DNA of 64,000 nucleotides, taken from contig NZ_BSNY01000053.1 of assembly GCF_030160235.1 (NCBI RefSeq), positions 124,001 through 188,000 of the forward strand, given 5' to 3'. Source of the DNA: Mesorhizobium huakuii (GTDB lineage: Bacteria; Pseudomonadota; Alphaproteobacteria; Rhizobiales; Rhizobiaceae). A program made the translations under genes and the position numbers. Shown here piece after piece: positions 36,333 through 46,832 of this stretch (the stretch's first letter is position 1; each line of letters starts with the position of its first letter). The notes below the pieces were generated by a model. The model saw only the letters and a list, made by a program, of their open reading frames with translations, was not told the DNA's origin and did not search any database.

Positions 36333-37858
36333 CAGCCAAGCGACCCAATTTCCTGATCGTCATGGTCGATCAGCTCAACGGGACTCTTTTTCCCGATGGG
36401 CCTGCCGCGTTTCTGCATGCGCCGCATCTGAAGGCACTCGCGGCGCGTTCGGCCCGATTCAGGAACAACTACACCGCCTCGCCGCTCTGCGCGCCGGGCC
36501 GCGCCTCGTTCATGAGCGGCCAGTTGCCGTCGCGCACCGAGGTCTATGACAACGCCGCCGAATTCGCCTCGTCGATCCCGACCTTTGCCCATCACCTGCG
36601 CGCCGACGGCTATCACACCGTGCTGTCGGGCAAGATGCATTTCGTCGGTCCAGACCAGTTGCACGGCTTCGAGGAACGGCTGACCACCGACATCTATCCC
36701 GCCGATTTCGGCTGGACGCCGGACTACCGCAAGCCCGGCGAGCGCATCGACTGGTGGTATCACAATCTGGGCTCAGTGACCGGCGCCGGCGTCGCCGAGA
36801 TCTCGAACCAGATGGAATATGACGACGAGGTCGCCTTCCACGCGGTGCAAAAACTCTACGACTTCGCCCGCGTCTCCGACGATGCCACGCATCGGCCCTG
36901 GTGCCTGACGGTTTCCTTCACCCATCCGCACGATCCCTATGTGGCACGGAGGCAGTACTGGGATCTCTACGAGGATTGCCCGGCGCTCGAACCCGAAGAG
37001 GGCTTCATCCCCTATGACAGGCAGGACCCGCATTCGCAGCGGCTCTACAAGGCTTCCGACTACGACAGTTTCGACATCACGGCAGAACAGATCCGCCGCT
37101 CGCGGCGCGGCTATTTCGCCAACATCTCCTATCTCGACGACAAGGTCGGCGAACTGCTGTCGGTGCTCGAGCGCACGCGCATGCTCGACGACACGATCAT
37201 CCTGTTCTGCTCGGACCACGGTGACATGCTCGGCGAGCGCGGCCTGTGGTTCAAGATGTGCTTCTTCGAGGGCTCGGCGCGGGTGCCGCTGATGATCGCC
37301 GGCAAGGGCATCCTAGCCGGCCTGATCGAGGCGCCGGTGTCCAATCTCGACGTGACACCGACGCTGTGCGATCTCGCCGGCATCGACATGAGCGCGATCG
37401 CGCCGTGGACCGACGGCCAATCACTGCTGCCTCTGCTGAACGGGAAGCCACGCACCGCGCCCGTGTTGATGGAGTATGCGGCCGAGGGCTCCAACGCGCC
37501 TTTGGTGGCGATCCGCGACGGCCGCTACAAGTTCGTCCACTGCGAGATCGATCCGCCGCAACTCTATGATATCGAAGCCGACCCGCATGAATTGAGCAAT
37601 CTTGCCACTGATCCGGCGCATGCGGATCGTGTGACTGCTTTCATGGAAAAGGTGCGCGCACGCTGGGACATGGCGGCCTTCGATGCCGCCGTGCGCGCCA
37701 GCCAGGCGCGGCGCTGGGTGGTCTATCCCGCGCTGCGCAACGGCACCCACTACCCCTGGGAATTCCAGCCGCTGCAGAAGGCCTCGGAACGCTACATGCG
37801 CAACCACATGGATCTCAACGTGCTCGAAGAGCAGAAACGCTTTCCGCGAGGCGAATGA
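36329..37858 (+). CDS. betC: Choline-sulfatase
   Basis: A 509-residue sulfatase starting at a GTG that overlaps the betI stop (GTGA). The CAPGRASF motif holds the Cys that is converted to formylglycine; [10 protein letters not shown] and [13 protein letters not shown] bind the metal. It hydrolyses choline-O-sulfate to choline, feeding BetA and BetB for glycine betaine synthesis, an osmoprotection and carbon-source pathway typical of rhizobia. A separate maturase would be required and is not in the window. Confidence 0.95.
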   Translation: MTAKRPNFLIVMVDQLNGTLFPDGPAAFLHAPHLKALAARSARFRNNYTASPLCAPGRASFMSGQLPSRTEVYDNAAEFASSIPTFAHHLRADGYHTVLSGKMHFVGPDQLHGFEERLTTDIYPADFGWTPDYRKPGERIDWWYHNLGSVTGAGVAEISNQMEYDDEVAFHAVQKLYDFARVSDDATHRPWCLTVSFTHPHDPYVARRQYWDLYEDCPALEPEEGFIPYDRQDPHSQRLYKASDYDSFDITAEQIRRSRRGYFANISYLDDKVGELLSVLERTRMLDDTIILFCSDHGDMLGERGLWFKMCFFEGSARVPLMIAGKGILAGLIEAPVSNLDVTPTLCDLAGIDMSAIAPWTDGQSLLPLLNGKPRTAPVLMEYAAEGSNAPLVAIRDGRYKFVHCEIDPPQLYDIEADPHELSNLATDPAHADRVTAFMEKVRARWDMAAFDAAVRASQARRWVVYPALRNGTHYPWEFQPLQKASERYMRNHMDLNVLEEQKRFPRGE

Positions 37859-38859
37859 TGGCAGGCCTTCTCGTCCCTTCGCTGGCTCATCTCAAACAGG
37901 CCTATGCCGTCACCTCCAGGGCGACGCAGATCACGCCGCTGCTGGAATCCACAGCACTTGCCCGGGAGACCGGCGCAGCGCGCGTGTTCATCAAGCCAGA
38001 ATCGCTGCAATGGGCCGGATCCTTCAAGATACGCGGCGCCTATTGGCGGCTGAAGCGGCTTTCGGCCGACGAGGCGAAGAGGGGCGTCGTCGCCTATTCC
38101 TCCGGCAATTTCGCGCAAGGACTGGCGGCCGCCGGCCAGGCGCTCGGCATTCCCGTCACCATCGTCATGCCGATCGACGCGCCGGCCGCCAAGCGTGACG
38201 CGACGGCGGGCTATGGCGCGCGTGTCGTGCTGACCGACCATGGCGAGCGTGCGCGAGAAGAGGTCGCCGCCGCCAAGGCGCGCGAGATCGCCGAGACCGA
38301 GGGGCTGGCCCTGCTGCATCCCTTCGACGATCCGGAAATCGTCGCCGGCCAGGCTGGCGCCGGCCTTGAAGCGCTTGACCAGCTTGAGGCCAAGGACGCC
38401 AGCGCCGATCTGTTGTTCTGCTCGGTCGGAGGCGGCGGGCTGATCGGCGGCGTTTCGCTCGCCTTCCACTATCTGTCGCCGACGACGGAGATCATCGGCG
38501 TCGAGCCGGAAGGCTTCAACGGCATGGGCTCGTCGCTGGCGCATGGCAGCATCGAGACCATGCCGATCGGGCCGAAATCGATTTGCGACGGGCTGATGTC
38601 TCGACGGCCCGGTGACGCGCCGTTCGCGGCGGTCAAGACCGCCGGCGTTCGCGGCATCACCGTCGACGATCAATCGGTGCGGCGTGCCATGCGGATCGCC
38701 TTCGAGCGGATGAAGCTGGTGCTGGAGCCGTCCGGGGCTGCGTCGCTGGCGGCGCTGCTCGGCGGGAAAGTGGATGTGGCGGGTAAGACTGTCCTTGTTG
38801 TGGCTACCGGCGGCAATGTCTCGCTCGCCGATTTTATGGCGCATATGAACCATGCTTGA
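37855..38859 (+). CDS. PLP-dependent threonine/serine dehydratase family protein
   Basis: A 334-residue fold-type II PLP enzyme; translation may begin at 37855 (ATGA overlap with betC) or at the next [20 protein letters not shown] holds the PLP lysine, [11 protein letters not shown] the SSGN carboxylate-binding loop and [10 protein letters not shown] the phosphate-binding glycine loop. These enzymes deaminate threonine or serine, or racemise serine. Its place inside the bet operon, overlapping both betC and betA, is unusual; a threonine dehydratase role in choline breakdown is not obvious, though serine formed by one-carbon metabolism of betaine could be its substrate (inference). Confidence 0.85.
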   Translation: MMAGLLVPSLAHLKQAYAVTSRATQITPLLESTALARETGAARVFIKPESLQWAGSFKIRGAYWRLKRLSADEAKRGVVAYSSGNFAQGLAAAGQALGIPVTIVMPIDAPAAKRDATAGYGARVVLTDHGERAREEVAAAKAREIAETEGLALLHPFDDPEIVAGQAGAGLEALDQLEAKDASADLLFCSVGGGGLIGGVSLAFHYLSPTTEIIGVEPEGFNGMGSSLAHGSIETMPIGPKSICDGLMSRRPGDAPFAAVKTAGVRGITVDDQSVRRAMRIAFERMKLVLEPSGAASLAALLGGKVDVAGKTVLVVATGGNVSLADFMAHMNHA

Positions 38860-40504
38860 AGCGGATTTCGTCATCATCGGCTCCGGCTCGGCCGGCTCGG
38901 CCATGGCCTATCGCCTGTCGGAAGACGGCAAGCATTCGGTCATCGTCATCGAATTCGGCGGCAGCGATATCGGGCCACTGATCCAGATGCCGTCGGCGCT
39001 GTCGATCCCGCTCAACATGAGCCTCTACGACTGGGGCTTTGCCAGCGAGCCGGAGCCGCATCTCGGCGGCCGCGTGCTCGCGACGCCGCGCGGTAAGGTG
39101 ATCGGCGGTTCGTCCTCGATCAACGGCATGGTCTATGTGCGCGGCCATGCCCGCGACTTCGACCATTGGGCCGACGAAGGTGCGACGGGTTGGGGCTTCG
39201 CCGACGTACTCCCCTACTTCAAGCGCATGGAAGACAATGACGGCGGCGAGGACGGCTGGCGCGGTCATGGCGGGCCGCTGCATGTGCAGCGTGGCTCGCG
39301 CAAAAATCCGCTCTACGGCGCCTTCGTCGAAGCGGGCCGCCAGGCCGGATTCGAACTGACCGACGACTACAACGGCTCGAAGCAGGAAGGTTTCGGGCCG
39401 ATGGAACAGACCATCCGCGGCGGCCGCCGCTGGTCGGCGGCATCAGCCTATCTGAAGCCGGCGCTCAAGCGGAAAAACGTGAGTCTGGTCAAGGGCTTTG
39501 CCCGTCGGGTGATCATCGAGAATCAACGCGCCGTCGGCGTCGAGATCGAGGCTCACAAACAGATTCAGGTCGTTAAGGCGCGACGTGAGGTGATCGTCGC
39601 CGCCTCGTCCATCAATTCGCCCAAAATCCTGATGCTGTCCGGCATCGGCCCGGCCGAGCATTTGCGCGAAAACGGCATTGCCGTGGTCGCCGACCGGCCC
39701 GGCGTCGGCCGCAATCTGCAGGACCATATGGAGCTCTATATCCAGCAGGAATCGACCAAGCCGATCACGCTGAATTCCGTGCTGAACCCATTTTCCAAGG
39801 CGCTGATCGGGGCGCAATGGCTGTTCTTCAAGTCCGGCCTCGGCGCCACCAACCATTTCGAGGCGGCCGCCTTCGTGCGCTCGCGCGCCGGCGTCGATTA
39901 TCCCGACATTCAGTACCATTTCATCCCGGCGGCTGTGCGCTATGACGGCAAGGCGGCGGCAAAATCGCACGGCTTCCAGGCGCATGTCGGGCCGATGCGG
40001 TCGAAGTCGCGTGGCGCGGTGACGCTGCGTTCGCCGGACCCGAAAGCAAAGCCGGTGATCCGCTTCAACTACATGTCGCATCCGGACGACTGGACGGAGT
40101 TCCGTCACTGCATCCGGCTGACCCGCGAGATCTTCGGCCAGTCGGCCTTCGACGCCTATCGCGGCCAGGAGATTTCGCCGGGCAGCCATGTGCAGTCGGA
40201 CGACGAGCTCGACGTCTTCATCCGCGACCATGCCGAGAGCGCCTACCACCCCTGCGGCACCTGCAAGATGGGCCGCGCCGATGATTTGATGAGCGTTGTC
40301 GATCCGGAATGCCGGGTCATTGGCGTCGACGGGCTGCGGGTCGCCGATTCCTCGATCTTCCCGCGCGTCACCAACGGCAATCTCAACGCGCCGTCGATCA
40401 TGACCGGCGAGAAGGCGTCCGACCATATCCTCGGCCGCACGCCGCTGGCGCCGTCCAACCAGGAGCCATGGATCAATCCGCGCTGGCAGCAGTCGGACAG
40501 ATAG
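38852..40504 (+). CDS. betA: Choline dehydrogenase
   Basis: A 550-residue GMC-family FAD enzyme. [13 protein letters not shown] is the Rossmann motif, and [17 protein letters not shown] the GMC signature. HPCGTCKMG and the C-terminal [10 protein letters not shown] are the catalytic His region. It oxidises choline to betaine aldehyde. Its first 8 bases overlap the dehydratase gene and betB follows after 80 bases. Confidence 0.95.
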   Translation: MLEADFVIIGSGSAGSAMAYRLSEDGKHSVIVIEFGGSDIGPLIQMPSALSIPLNMSLYDWGFASEPEPHLGGRVLATPRGKVIGGSSSINGMVYVRGHARDFDHWADEGATGWGFADVLPYFKRMEDNDGGEDGWRGHGGPLHVQRGSRKNPLYGAFVEAGRQAGFELTDDYNGSKQEGFGPMEQTIRGGRRWSAASAYLKPALKRKNVSLVKGFARRVIIENQRAVGVEIEAHKQIQVVKARREVIVAASSINSPKILMLSGIGPAEHLRENGIAVVADRPGVGRNLQDHMELYIQQESTKPITLNSVLNPFSKALIGAQWLFFKSGLGATNHFEAAAFVRSRAGVDYPDIQYHFIPAAVRYDGKAAAKSHGFQAHVGPMRSKSRGAVTLRSPDPKAKPVIRFNYMSHPDDWTEFRHCIRLTREIFGQSAFDAYRGQEISPGSHVQSDDELDVFIRDHAESAYHPCGTCKMGRADDLMSVVDPECRVIGVDGLRVADSSIFPRVTNGNLNAPSIMTGEKASDHILGRTPLAPSNQEPWINPRWQQSDR

Positions 40505-40583
40505 AGCATGATCCACCCGACAGATTGAGCCGTCCCTAGATCGAGCCGCCCATTGTTGGGGCGCAGACATTCGGAGACTACCC

Positions 40584-42047
40584 ATGCGCGCCCAGCCCAC
40601 GGCATCGCACTATGTCAACGGACGCTATATCGACGACGAGCAAGGCGCGCCGCTGCCGGTCATCTATCCGGCCACCGGCGAGACCATCGCCATGCTGCGC
40701 TCGGCGACGCCGAATGTGCTGGAGCTGGCGATCGAGGCCGCGCGCGCCGCGCAGCCGGCCTGGGCGCGGCTGAAGCCGGTCGAGCGCGGGCGCATCCTGC
40801 GCCGCGCCGCCGACATCCTGCGCGCCCGCAATGCCGACCTCGCCCGTATCGAGACGCTCGACACCGGCAAGGCGATCCAGGAAACGCTGGTGGCGGATGC
40901 ACCATCGGCCGCGGACTGCCTTGAATATTTCGGCGGCGCGGTCGCCGCCTATAATGGCGAGGCCGTCGATCTCGGCGGGCCCTTCGCCTACACGCGGCGC
41001 GAGGCGCTCGGCGTCTGCGTCGGCATAGGCGCCTGGAACTATCCGATCCAGATCGCCGGTTGGAAGTCGGCGCCGGCGCTCGCCATGGGCAACGCCATGG
41101 TGTTCAAGCCGTCGGAAAACACGCCGCTTTCGGCACTGGCGCTGGCCGAAATCTACAGCGAGGCCGGTCTGCCCGACGGGCTGTTCAACGTCGTGCAGGG
41201 CTATGGCGACGTGGGCGCGGGCCTCGTCGGCCACGATGTGGTCGCCAAGGTTTCGGTGACCGGCTCGGTGCCGACCGGGCGCAAGGTGCTGTCGCTTGCC
41301 GGTTCGAAGATGAAGCACGCGACGATGGAGCTCGGCGGCAAGTCGCCACTGATCGTCTTCGACGATGCCGACATCGAAAACGCCATTGGCGGCGCCATGC
41401 TCGGCAATTTCTACTCCACCGGCCAGATCTGTTCGAACGGCACGCGGGTCTTCGTGCAGAGCGGCATTCATGACCGCTTCGTCGAGCGTCTGGTCGAGCG
41501 GACGAAGAAAATCCGCATCGGCGACCCGCTCGATCCCGAAACGCAGATGGGACCGCTGGTCTCCAAGGCGCAGCATGAGAAGGTGGTCGGCTATATCGCG
41601 GTCGGCAAGCAGGATGGCGCTGTTCTCGCCTGCGGTGGCAATGTGCCGTCGCTGCAAGGTTTCGACGGCGGCTTCTTCGTCGAGCCGACGGTGTTCACCG
41701 GTGTCACCGACACCATGCGCATCGCCCGCGAGGAGATTTTCGGACCGGTCATGAGCGTGCTGAAATTCGACGGCGAGGACGAGGTGATCGACCGCGCCAA
41801 CGACACCGAATTCGGACTTGCCGCCGGCGTCTTCACGCGCGACCTGCCGCGCGCCCATCGCGTCATCGCCGAACTGCAGGCCGGCACCTGCTGGATCAAC
41901 GCCTACAATCTGACACCGGTGGAAATCCCCTTCGGCGGCTTCAAGCAGTCCGGCATCGGCCGCGAGAATTCGCTGGCGGCGCTGGCGCTCTACTCGCAGC
42001 TGAAGTCGATCTATGTCGAAACGGGGGACGTCGCGAGCCCCTACTGA
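40584..42047 (+). CDS. betB: Betaine-aldehyde dehydrogenase
   Basis: A 487-residue NAD(P)-dependent aldehyde dehydrogenase. [13 protein letters not shown] carries the catalytic Glu and the nearby [15 protein letters not shown] the catalytic Cys. The enzyme oxidises betaine aldehyde to glycine betaine and completes the bet pathway. It is the last gene of the operon; its 3' end is 8 bases from the convergent guanylyltransferase gene. Confidence 0.95.
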   Translation: MRAQPTASHYVNGRYIDDEQGAPLPVIYPATGETIAMLRSATPNVLELAIEAARAAQPAWARLKPVERGRILRRAADILRARNADLARIETLDTGKAIQETLVADAPSAADCLEYFGGAVAAYNGEAVDLGGPFAYTRREALGVCVGIGAWNYPIQIAGWKSAPALAMGNAMVFKPSENTPLSALALAEIYSEAGLPDGLFNVVQGYGDVGAGLVGHDVVAKVSVTGSVPTGRKVLSLAGSKMKHATMELGGKSPLIVFDDADIENAIGGAMLGNFYSTGQICSNGTRVFVQSGIHDRFVERLVERTKKIRIGDPLDPETQMGPLVSKAQHEKVVGYIAVGKQDGAVLACGGNVPSLQGFDGGFFVEPTVFTGVTDTMRIAREEIFGPVMSVLKFDGEDEVIDRANDTEFGLAAGVFTRDLPRAHRVIAELQAGTCWINAYNLTPVEIPFGGFKQSGIGRENSLAALALYSQLKSIYVETGDVASPY

Positions 42048-42055
42048 GCCGAGCT

Positions 42056-44296
42056 CTAGACCGCCTCCCCCGCCGTCCCATCCAGATACTGTGTCAACGC
42101 GCAGACGAGGTGATAAAAGATGCTGGCCGGCACATCCGACGCCAGCGAGCGGCCGCGCTCGTCGATGCGGTCGATCCAGAGGCCGAGCGGCGCCGGGTCG
42201 ATGTGCCAGCGGAACAGCCGGCCGACACGGGCCTCGATCTCGGGCTTGAGGTCGGGACCGCCTGAGCCGTCCAGCGCGATCGCCGCCTTGATGGCTTCGG
42301 CCTGCGGCCAGCTGCGCGATATCAGGTCGAGCGGCAGGCCCTGCCTGGAGACGGCGCCATAGGCAAGGCCGGTGGCCCGGTTCAGGCCATTGGCGATGGC
42401 TGAGGCATAGAGTTTCCTGGCGAAGCCGCTCAGTTCGGCCTGGCCGCTGCGTCCGGCGAAATCGACCAGGAGCGAAGCCCATTCGAAGTGATGACCTGGC
42501 TCGGTCCAGCCCCCTTTATCGCCCGCGGCCGGTTTCCATTCGGCATCGAAATATTCGCCGAGCGTCCAGCTCTCGGGGTCGAAGAAATGGCTGCGGAAGA
42601 GGTCGATGATGCGAGCCGCGCGGCGCAGATGGGCGCGCTCGCCGGTCGCCTGATACCAGGCGAGAAAGGCCTCCAGCAAATGCATGTGCGGGTTTGAGCG
42701 CCGCTCACCCTTTCCGTCCGATGTTTCGAGGAAGCCGGTCATGCGGTGATCCTCGAGATGGGCATCGAGGAAGGCGAAGGTTTCCTCGCCGAGCCGCAAG
42801 GCATCGGGATTGCCTGACATATGCGCATGCGCCAGCGCCAAGAGCACGCAGGAATGATCGTAGGCGTCTTCCGTGGCGTCAGCGACAGCGCCGTCGACAT
42901 TCAGCATGCGCACCCAACCGCCCCGTTCGGTGCGGCCCTTCGCCGCCATGAAGCCGATGCCATGCGCGATCAGCCGCTCGGCCGGGCCAGTCCAGCCGCG
43001 CTCCTTGGCCACCGCGAAGGCATAGACCTGACGGGCCTGCGTGCGCATGCGCTTCGGCTTCATCAGCGGGGAGCCGTCGAAGCCAAGCGCTTCATGGAAC
43101 CCGCCATGGCGCTCGTCGACGCCCGCTGTCGACCACAGCGGCAAGGTTTCCTGGAACAGCCAGTGGTGCACACGCCGCCGCCAGGCGCCGCTTTCGATGA
43201 CGCGGTCATGCGCCGGCGTGAACCTCGTCTCCAGCCGGCCCGATTTCTCGAGCTGCTCGACCACCTTCTTGACATGTTGGCTGTGGCTGACCGGAGCGAC
43301 GAACGTCGCATCGGCGGTCGAGACGATGGCGACATCCTTCATGCCAATTGCCGACAAGAGGCGCCCATCGCTGCGGATGTAGGAGTTCTCGCAATCGATG
43401 GCGACGACATCGCCGACGATGACATTGCCCTGGTCATCGGCGGGGCCGACATCGAGCAGCGACTGCCAGGAGCCGAGATCGTTCCAGCGGAAGCCGGCGG
43501 GCACCATCGCGATGTCCCTCGCCCGCTCCATGATGGCATAGTCGATCGAATTCGACGGGATGGCCGCGTAGAGATCGAGCGGCATATAGAGGCCGGACAG
43601 ATCCGACGTCGCCGCCTTGTAGGCGGCTTCGGTGGTCCGCCAGATGTCGGGCTCGAAGGCGGCGAAGGCGTCGCGCATGGCAGCGGCGCGAAACAGAAAG
43701 ATGCCGGTGTTCCAATAGAAGTTTCCGGCTTCGAGATAGCCTTGCGCGGTCGCGAAGTCCGGCTTTTCGACGAAGCGCGAAACATCTGATACCCCGCCCT
43801 TCTCGGCGGAGACCTCGATATAGCCATAGCCGGTTTCGGGCTGTGTCGGCTTTATGCCGAACACCACGAGCCGGCCGGCGCGCGCCGCCTCGGCGCCTGC
43901 CTCGACGCTCTGCCAGAACTGCCCTGCCGTCGATATTTCGTGGTCCGACGGCACCACCAAAACCAGGCTGTCACCGAATTCGGACAAGGTGCGCAGCGTT
44001 GCAAGGGCCACCGCCGCGGCGGTGTTGCGCCCCGTGGGCTCGAACAGCGGACCGCCGCCTGCAAGATCGAGGCCGGCGAGATCGGCATGGACGCGGTCGG
44101 CGTGGCGCTCCGAAGCGATCAGGAAGATCGGCGTTTGACCGTCGGGCCTTGCCGCCAGGCGGCGCAAGGTCTTGGCCAGCATGGAGCCATCACCCGAAAA
44201 ATCGTGAAACTGCTTCGGATTGTCCTCGCGCGAGAGCGGCCAGAGCCGCGAGCCGACGCCGCCGCTCATGACAAAACTGACGATGCGCTGACTCAT
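42056..44296 (-). CDS. Fused mannose-1-phosphate guanylyltransferase/AGE-family isomerase
   Basis: A 746-residue two-domain protein. Residues 1-355 are a mannose-1-phosphate guanylyltransferase (GGVGSRLWPLSREDNPKQF, FVEKPDFATAQGYLEAGN). Residues about 356-746 are an N-acylglucosamine 2-epimerase-like (AGE) barrel with RMRTQARQVYAFAVA, NPHMHLLEAFLAW, PGHHFEWASLL and SRSWPQAEAIKAA. Rhizobial phosphomannose isomerases are of the AGE type, so the fusion would do both mannose-6-phosphate formation and GDP-mannose synthesis for surface polysaccharide. The common ManC fusion partner is instead a cupin isomerase. No pathway genes adjoin it. Confidence 0.9.
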   Translation of the reverse strand: MSQRIVSFVMSGGVGSRLWPLSREDNPKQFHDFSGDGSMLAKTLRRLAARPDGQTPIFLIASERHADRVHADLAGLDLAGGGPLFEPTGRNTAAAVALATLRTLSEFGDSLVLVVPSDHEISTAGQFWQSVEAGAEAARAGRLVVFGIKPTQPETGYGYIEVSAEKGGVSDVSRFVEKPDFATAQGYLEAGNFYWNTGIFLFRAAAMRDAFAAFEPDIWRTTEAAYKAATSDLSGLYMPLDLYAAIPSNSIDYAIMERARDIAMVPAGFRWNDLGSWQSLLDVGPADDQGNVIVGDVVAIDCENSYIRSDGRLLSAIGMKDVAIVSTADATFVAPVSHSQHVKKVVEQLEKSGRLETRFTPAHDRVIESGAWRRRVHHWLFQETLPLWSTAGVDERHGGFHEALGFDGSPLMKPKRMRTQARQVYAFAVAKERGWTGPAERLIAHGIGFMAAKGRTERGGWVRMLNVDGAVADATEDAYDHSCVLLALAHAHMSGNPDALRLGEETFAFLDAHLEDHRMTGFLETSDGKGERRSNPHMHLLEAFLAWYQATGERAHLRRAARIIDLFRSHFFDPESWTLGEYFDAEWKPAAGDKGGWTEPGHHFEWASLLVDFAGRSGQAELSGFARKLYASAIANGLNRATGLAYGAVSRQGLPLDLISRSWPQAEAIKAAIALDGSGGPDLKPEIEARVGRLFRWHIDPAPLGLWIDRIDERGRSLASDVPASIFYHLVCALTQYLDGTAGEAV

Positions 44297-44476
44297 TCGG
44301 GTCTCGTGTACAGAAGGCTATGGTGCCCGGTTGCTAGCACACAAGCCCTAAGCGGTGTTAGTCCGATCGGGTGTGCGCCGCGATGCCAGCCATACGTGTG
44401 GCGAAATGCGACAGAAGTGCTGCCATTGGCGCTTGCAGGAATGAAGTGTGGCGGCTATAAGCCCGCCGACTGGTCA

Positions 44477-44553
44477 CGGAGTGTAGCGCAGTCTGGTAGC
44501 GCACCTCGTTCGGGACGAGGGGGTCGCAGGTTCAAATCCTGCCACTCCGACCA
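44477..44553 (+). tRNA. tRNA-Pro (CGG)
   Basis: A 77-base cloverleaf with acceptor CGGAGTG/CACTCCG, T-arm GCAGGTTCAAATCCTGC, and anticodon loop TTCGGGA inside stem CCTCG/CGAGG, giving anticodon CGG. The CCA end is encoded. tRNA-Pro genes are frequent integration sites; the next genes downstream are accessory-looking. Confidence 0.95.
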
Positions 44554-44557
44554 GAAA

Positions 44558-44581
44558 AAACAGATACTTAAATATCTGTTT
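44558..44581 (+). terminator. AT-rich hairpin after tRNA-Pro
   Basis: Perfect 9-base stem AAACAGATA/TATCTGTTT with a 6-base loop, starting 5 bases after the tRNA. It probably ends the tRNA transcript; only three T residues end the stem. Confidence 0.6.
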
Positions 44582-44640
44582 CTCCCGATGCCCCACAGAT
44601 TGAGATCGCGTTTCGCGCGCACCGGGAGCGTAACCCTATA

Positions 44641-44808
44641 TCCTTCCTGCTCTCTGCAATGCTGCTCTCCGGTTGACCAATCGTTCTGGACGGCGACACG
44701 ATCGTGCTCGATGGAGCGCATGTCCGAATCGCCAATATCGACACCTGTGAGATCAATCACTTCCATTGCGATGCGGGGTTGCCGCTTGGGTCGACATCCT
44801 GGTGCTGA
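44641..44808 (+). pseudogene. Decayed thermonuclease (SNase-like) gene fragment
   Basis: In one frame a signal-peptide-like stretch (SFLLSAMLLSG) is interrupted by a TGA at 44674 and continues as VLDGDTIVLDGAHVRIANIDTC, the DGDTI and RIANID pattern of SNase-like nucleases, before ending at a TGA (44806) well short of a full domain. The remaining sequence to about 45000 has no clear gene, though some nuclease-derived residues may persist. It lies directly downstream of the tRNA-Pro. I read it as a truncated, inactivated gene. Confidence 0.55.
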
Positions 44809-45002
44809 TCGACCGCGTTAACGCGTCCGATGTCATCTCCGCCAACGCCCGGCTTCATAGCCAGTACCGGGCGCATGACAGATTGCGGAGCAGTTTGGCC
44901 CGGAAGCTCATCAGCCGCGCTGGGTATATTTGACACGCATCAAAGCCGGACGATCCCCGTTGGCACTACCATGGCTACGTCTTGCTTTTTTGGGGATAGG
45001 CC
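44809..45002 (+). other. Non-coding stretch between nuclease remnant and PPOX-type gene
   Basis: Nothing definite was recognised in these 194 bases. A downstream frame reading LIDRVNASDVISANARLHSQY could be more nuclease-derived debris. The GGGGATAGG site for the next gene lies at the end. Confidence 0.35.
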
Positions 45003-45455
45003 ATGGATCAGAAAATCAGAGACACCATTCTCAATCTGTTGAGCACGCACCGCATCATGACGGTTGCCACTTTACGGCCTGACGGCTGGCCCCAGGCCAC
45101 CACCGTGGGATATGTGAACGATGGCTTGACCCTCTATTTCTTGTGCGGTCTTGAGAGTCAAAAGGCCAAGAATCTAGCGAGGGACAACCGGCTTTCCCTC
45201 ACGATTGACCATGACACCGCCGATCTGATGGCGATCACTGGCCTGTCGATGGCGGCCCACGCCGAACCCGTGCAGGACCGGGCCGAAGCGGAGAAGGTTC
45301 TCAGCATGTTGCCGTTGAAATACCCGGACGCCCCGCCCTTGCCGATGAAGATGCCAGGTCCGGATGAGGTTCGGATATTTCGGGTGATGCCGACGATCAT
45401 TTCGGTGCTCGACTACACCAAGGGCTTTGGACACACGGACCTCGTCACCTACTAA
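45003..45455 (+). CDS. Pyridoxamine 5'-phosphate oxidase family protein
   Basis: A 150-residue split-barrel flavin-binding protein: TVATLRPDGWPQATTVGYVNDGLTLYFLC is the standard N-terminal beta stretch and KAKNLARDNRLSL the next. Members of this broad group include flavin-dependent reductases, heme or F420 enzymes; the exact substrate is unknown. A good GGGGATAGG site precedes the ATG. Confidence 0.85.
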   Translation: MDQKIRDTILNLLSTHRIMTVATLRPDGWPQATTVGYVNDGLTLYFLCGLESQKAKNLARDNRLSLTIDHDTADLMAITGLSMAAHAEPVQDRAEAEKVLSMLPLKYPDAPPLPMKMPGPDEVRIFRVMPTIISVLDYTKGFGHTDLVTY

Positions 45456-45482
45456 CGAAACGTCTTCCCGCACAGTTTGGAC

Positions 45483-46136
45483 ATGAACTTGCCATTCGGT
45501 GTTGAACAGTTCTTTGCGGTATTCACCGCTTACAACAGGGCGATCTGGCCGTTCCAGATTGTCGCCTATGCCCTGGGCGCGTTTGCCGTCGGTGCGATAC
45601 TGAGCGGCCGTTCGCCTGCCCGCGAGAGGATCGTCTTCACCGTCCTGTCACTTCTGTGGGCATGGAATGGAGTGGCCTACCAGTTGATGTTCTTTTCGCC
45701 GGTCAATCCGGTGGCAAAAGTATTTGCCGGGCTGTTCGTTGCCCAGGCCGCTCTCTTCGCTGTGTATGCCGTCATCGCCCCTCCAGAACTAAGGTTCGAG
45801 CTTCGAGCGGGCTGGCAACCAATTGCCGGCTTGGCGCTCATCCTATATTCGGCGCTCGTCTACGAAATTCTTGGGATCGCGGCCGGCCATGGCCTTATGA
45901 ACGGGCCGTTGTTCGGAGTAGCGCCGTGTCCAAGCACGATCTTCACGATCGGCTTGCTGTTGCTGCTCGGAGGTCGATCTGTGGTGCCGCTGTCGGTGAT
46001 CCCTGTCATCTGGGCCTTGATCGGTACCGGTGCGGCGCTGATGCTTCAAGTCCGCGAAGATCTCGGCCTCGCAATAGCTGGCCTCATTCTAATTATCAGT
46101 CTCACGTCCGACTGGCTGCGACGCCCGCAATCGTGA
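45483..46136 (+). CDS. DUF6064 family membrane protein
   Basis: A 217-residue membrane protein with about six transmembrane helices. LPFGVEQFFAVFTAYNRAIWPFQIVAYALG at its N-terminus (quoted as a motif region spanning residues 4-30) fits the DUF6064 family as I recall it. The ATG at 45483 is chosen over a TTG at 45477. The role is unknown. It follows the PPOX-type gene by 27 bases and may be co-transcribed. Confidence 0.65.
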   Translation: MNLPFGVEQFFAVFTAYNRAIWPFQIVAYALGAFAVGAILSGRSPARERIVFTVLSLLWAWNGVAYQLMFFSPVNPVAKVFAGLFVAQAALFAVYAVIAPPELRFELRAGWQPIAGLALILYSALVYEILGIAAGHGLMNGPLFGVAPCPSTIFTIGLLLLLGGRSVVPLSVIPVIWALIGTGAALMLQVREDLGLAIAGLILIISLTSDWLRRPQS

Positions 46137-46204
46137 CAAGCGAAAGCGTCGCCGCCTGCCAGTCACCTTTCGATGGAGGTCGATGGACATAGCTGACGTC
46201 GCGC

Positions 46205-46279
46205 CTATCGCAGGCCGAAGAAGCTCAATATCGCTAGGACGATGACCACCGCTCCGACGAGCCAAATGATATTGTTCAT
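46205..46279 (-). CDS. 24-residue single-span membrane protein
   Basis: A minus-strand ORF of 24 codons (too short to appear in ordinary ORF lists). GGGAG lies 7 bases before its ATG. The product is one hydrophobic segment, MNNIIWLVGAVVIVLA then ILSFFGLR, fitting a single transmembrane helix. I recall nearly the same short protein in other Mesorhizobium genomes. Function unknown. Confidence 0.6.
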   Translation of the reverse strand: MNNIIWLVGAVVIVLAILSFFGLR

Positions 46280-46520
46280 GATCTTTCTCCCGTTGCCTGG
46301 AAAGCCCGCGCCCCTGGTGGAGGAACGTTGGCCACCAGCCGTTCCCGGCCGATCTTCAGGAGACACCAAGCGATGGTGCCTGCTGCAAGGGAGAACAATT
46401 AGGCAGGCCTAATGTTCCATCGCTTGGCAAGATCGAGCAATGGCCCTGCGATTGCTTTATATTAGCCTGTCTGCATGTCTTCTCGAGGAATGCTAGAACG
46501 CCGGTGACATCGGAGCCGAT

Positions 46521-46832
46521 ATGAAAAGACTGGTTTTCGCAGCAGCGGTATTTGCATTTGCCTGCCACTGCGCGCCCTCTCGGGCGGACGATGAGCGGTC
46601 ATGCCAGATCATCGCAGCCGCAGCCCTGCTTTCCGGGAAGACCAACTGCAGAGACGGCGATATCATCACCATCTCCGGCATCACCACCAAAGAGGTACCG
46701 GAAGCGATAGCCAGATATTGCGATTTTTGGGCACAGATCGTCGTGCTGCCCGACGCGAGCGCGTCCGATGCATCGGGCCACTTGGTTCTTTGCAAGTACC
46801 GTCAGCGAGAAGCGGCCCCTTCCCAGCCTTAG
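46521..46832 (+). CDS. Secreted hypothetical protein
   Basis: A 103-residue protein with a signal peptide (residues 1-22, ending PSRA). Mature residues include four cysteines (ERSCQIIA, KTNCRDGD, ARYCDFWA, LVLCKYR) that could make two disulfides. GDIITISGITT suggests a small beta domain. I do not recognise the family. Not in an obvious operon. Confidence 0.65.
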   Translation: MKRLVFAAAVFAFACHCAPSRADDERSCQIIAAAALLSGKTNCRDGDIITISGITTKEVPEAIARYCDFWAQIVVLPDASASDASGHLVLCKYRQREAAPSQP

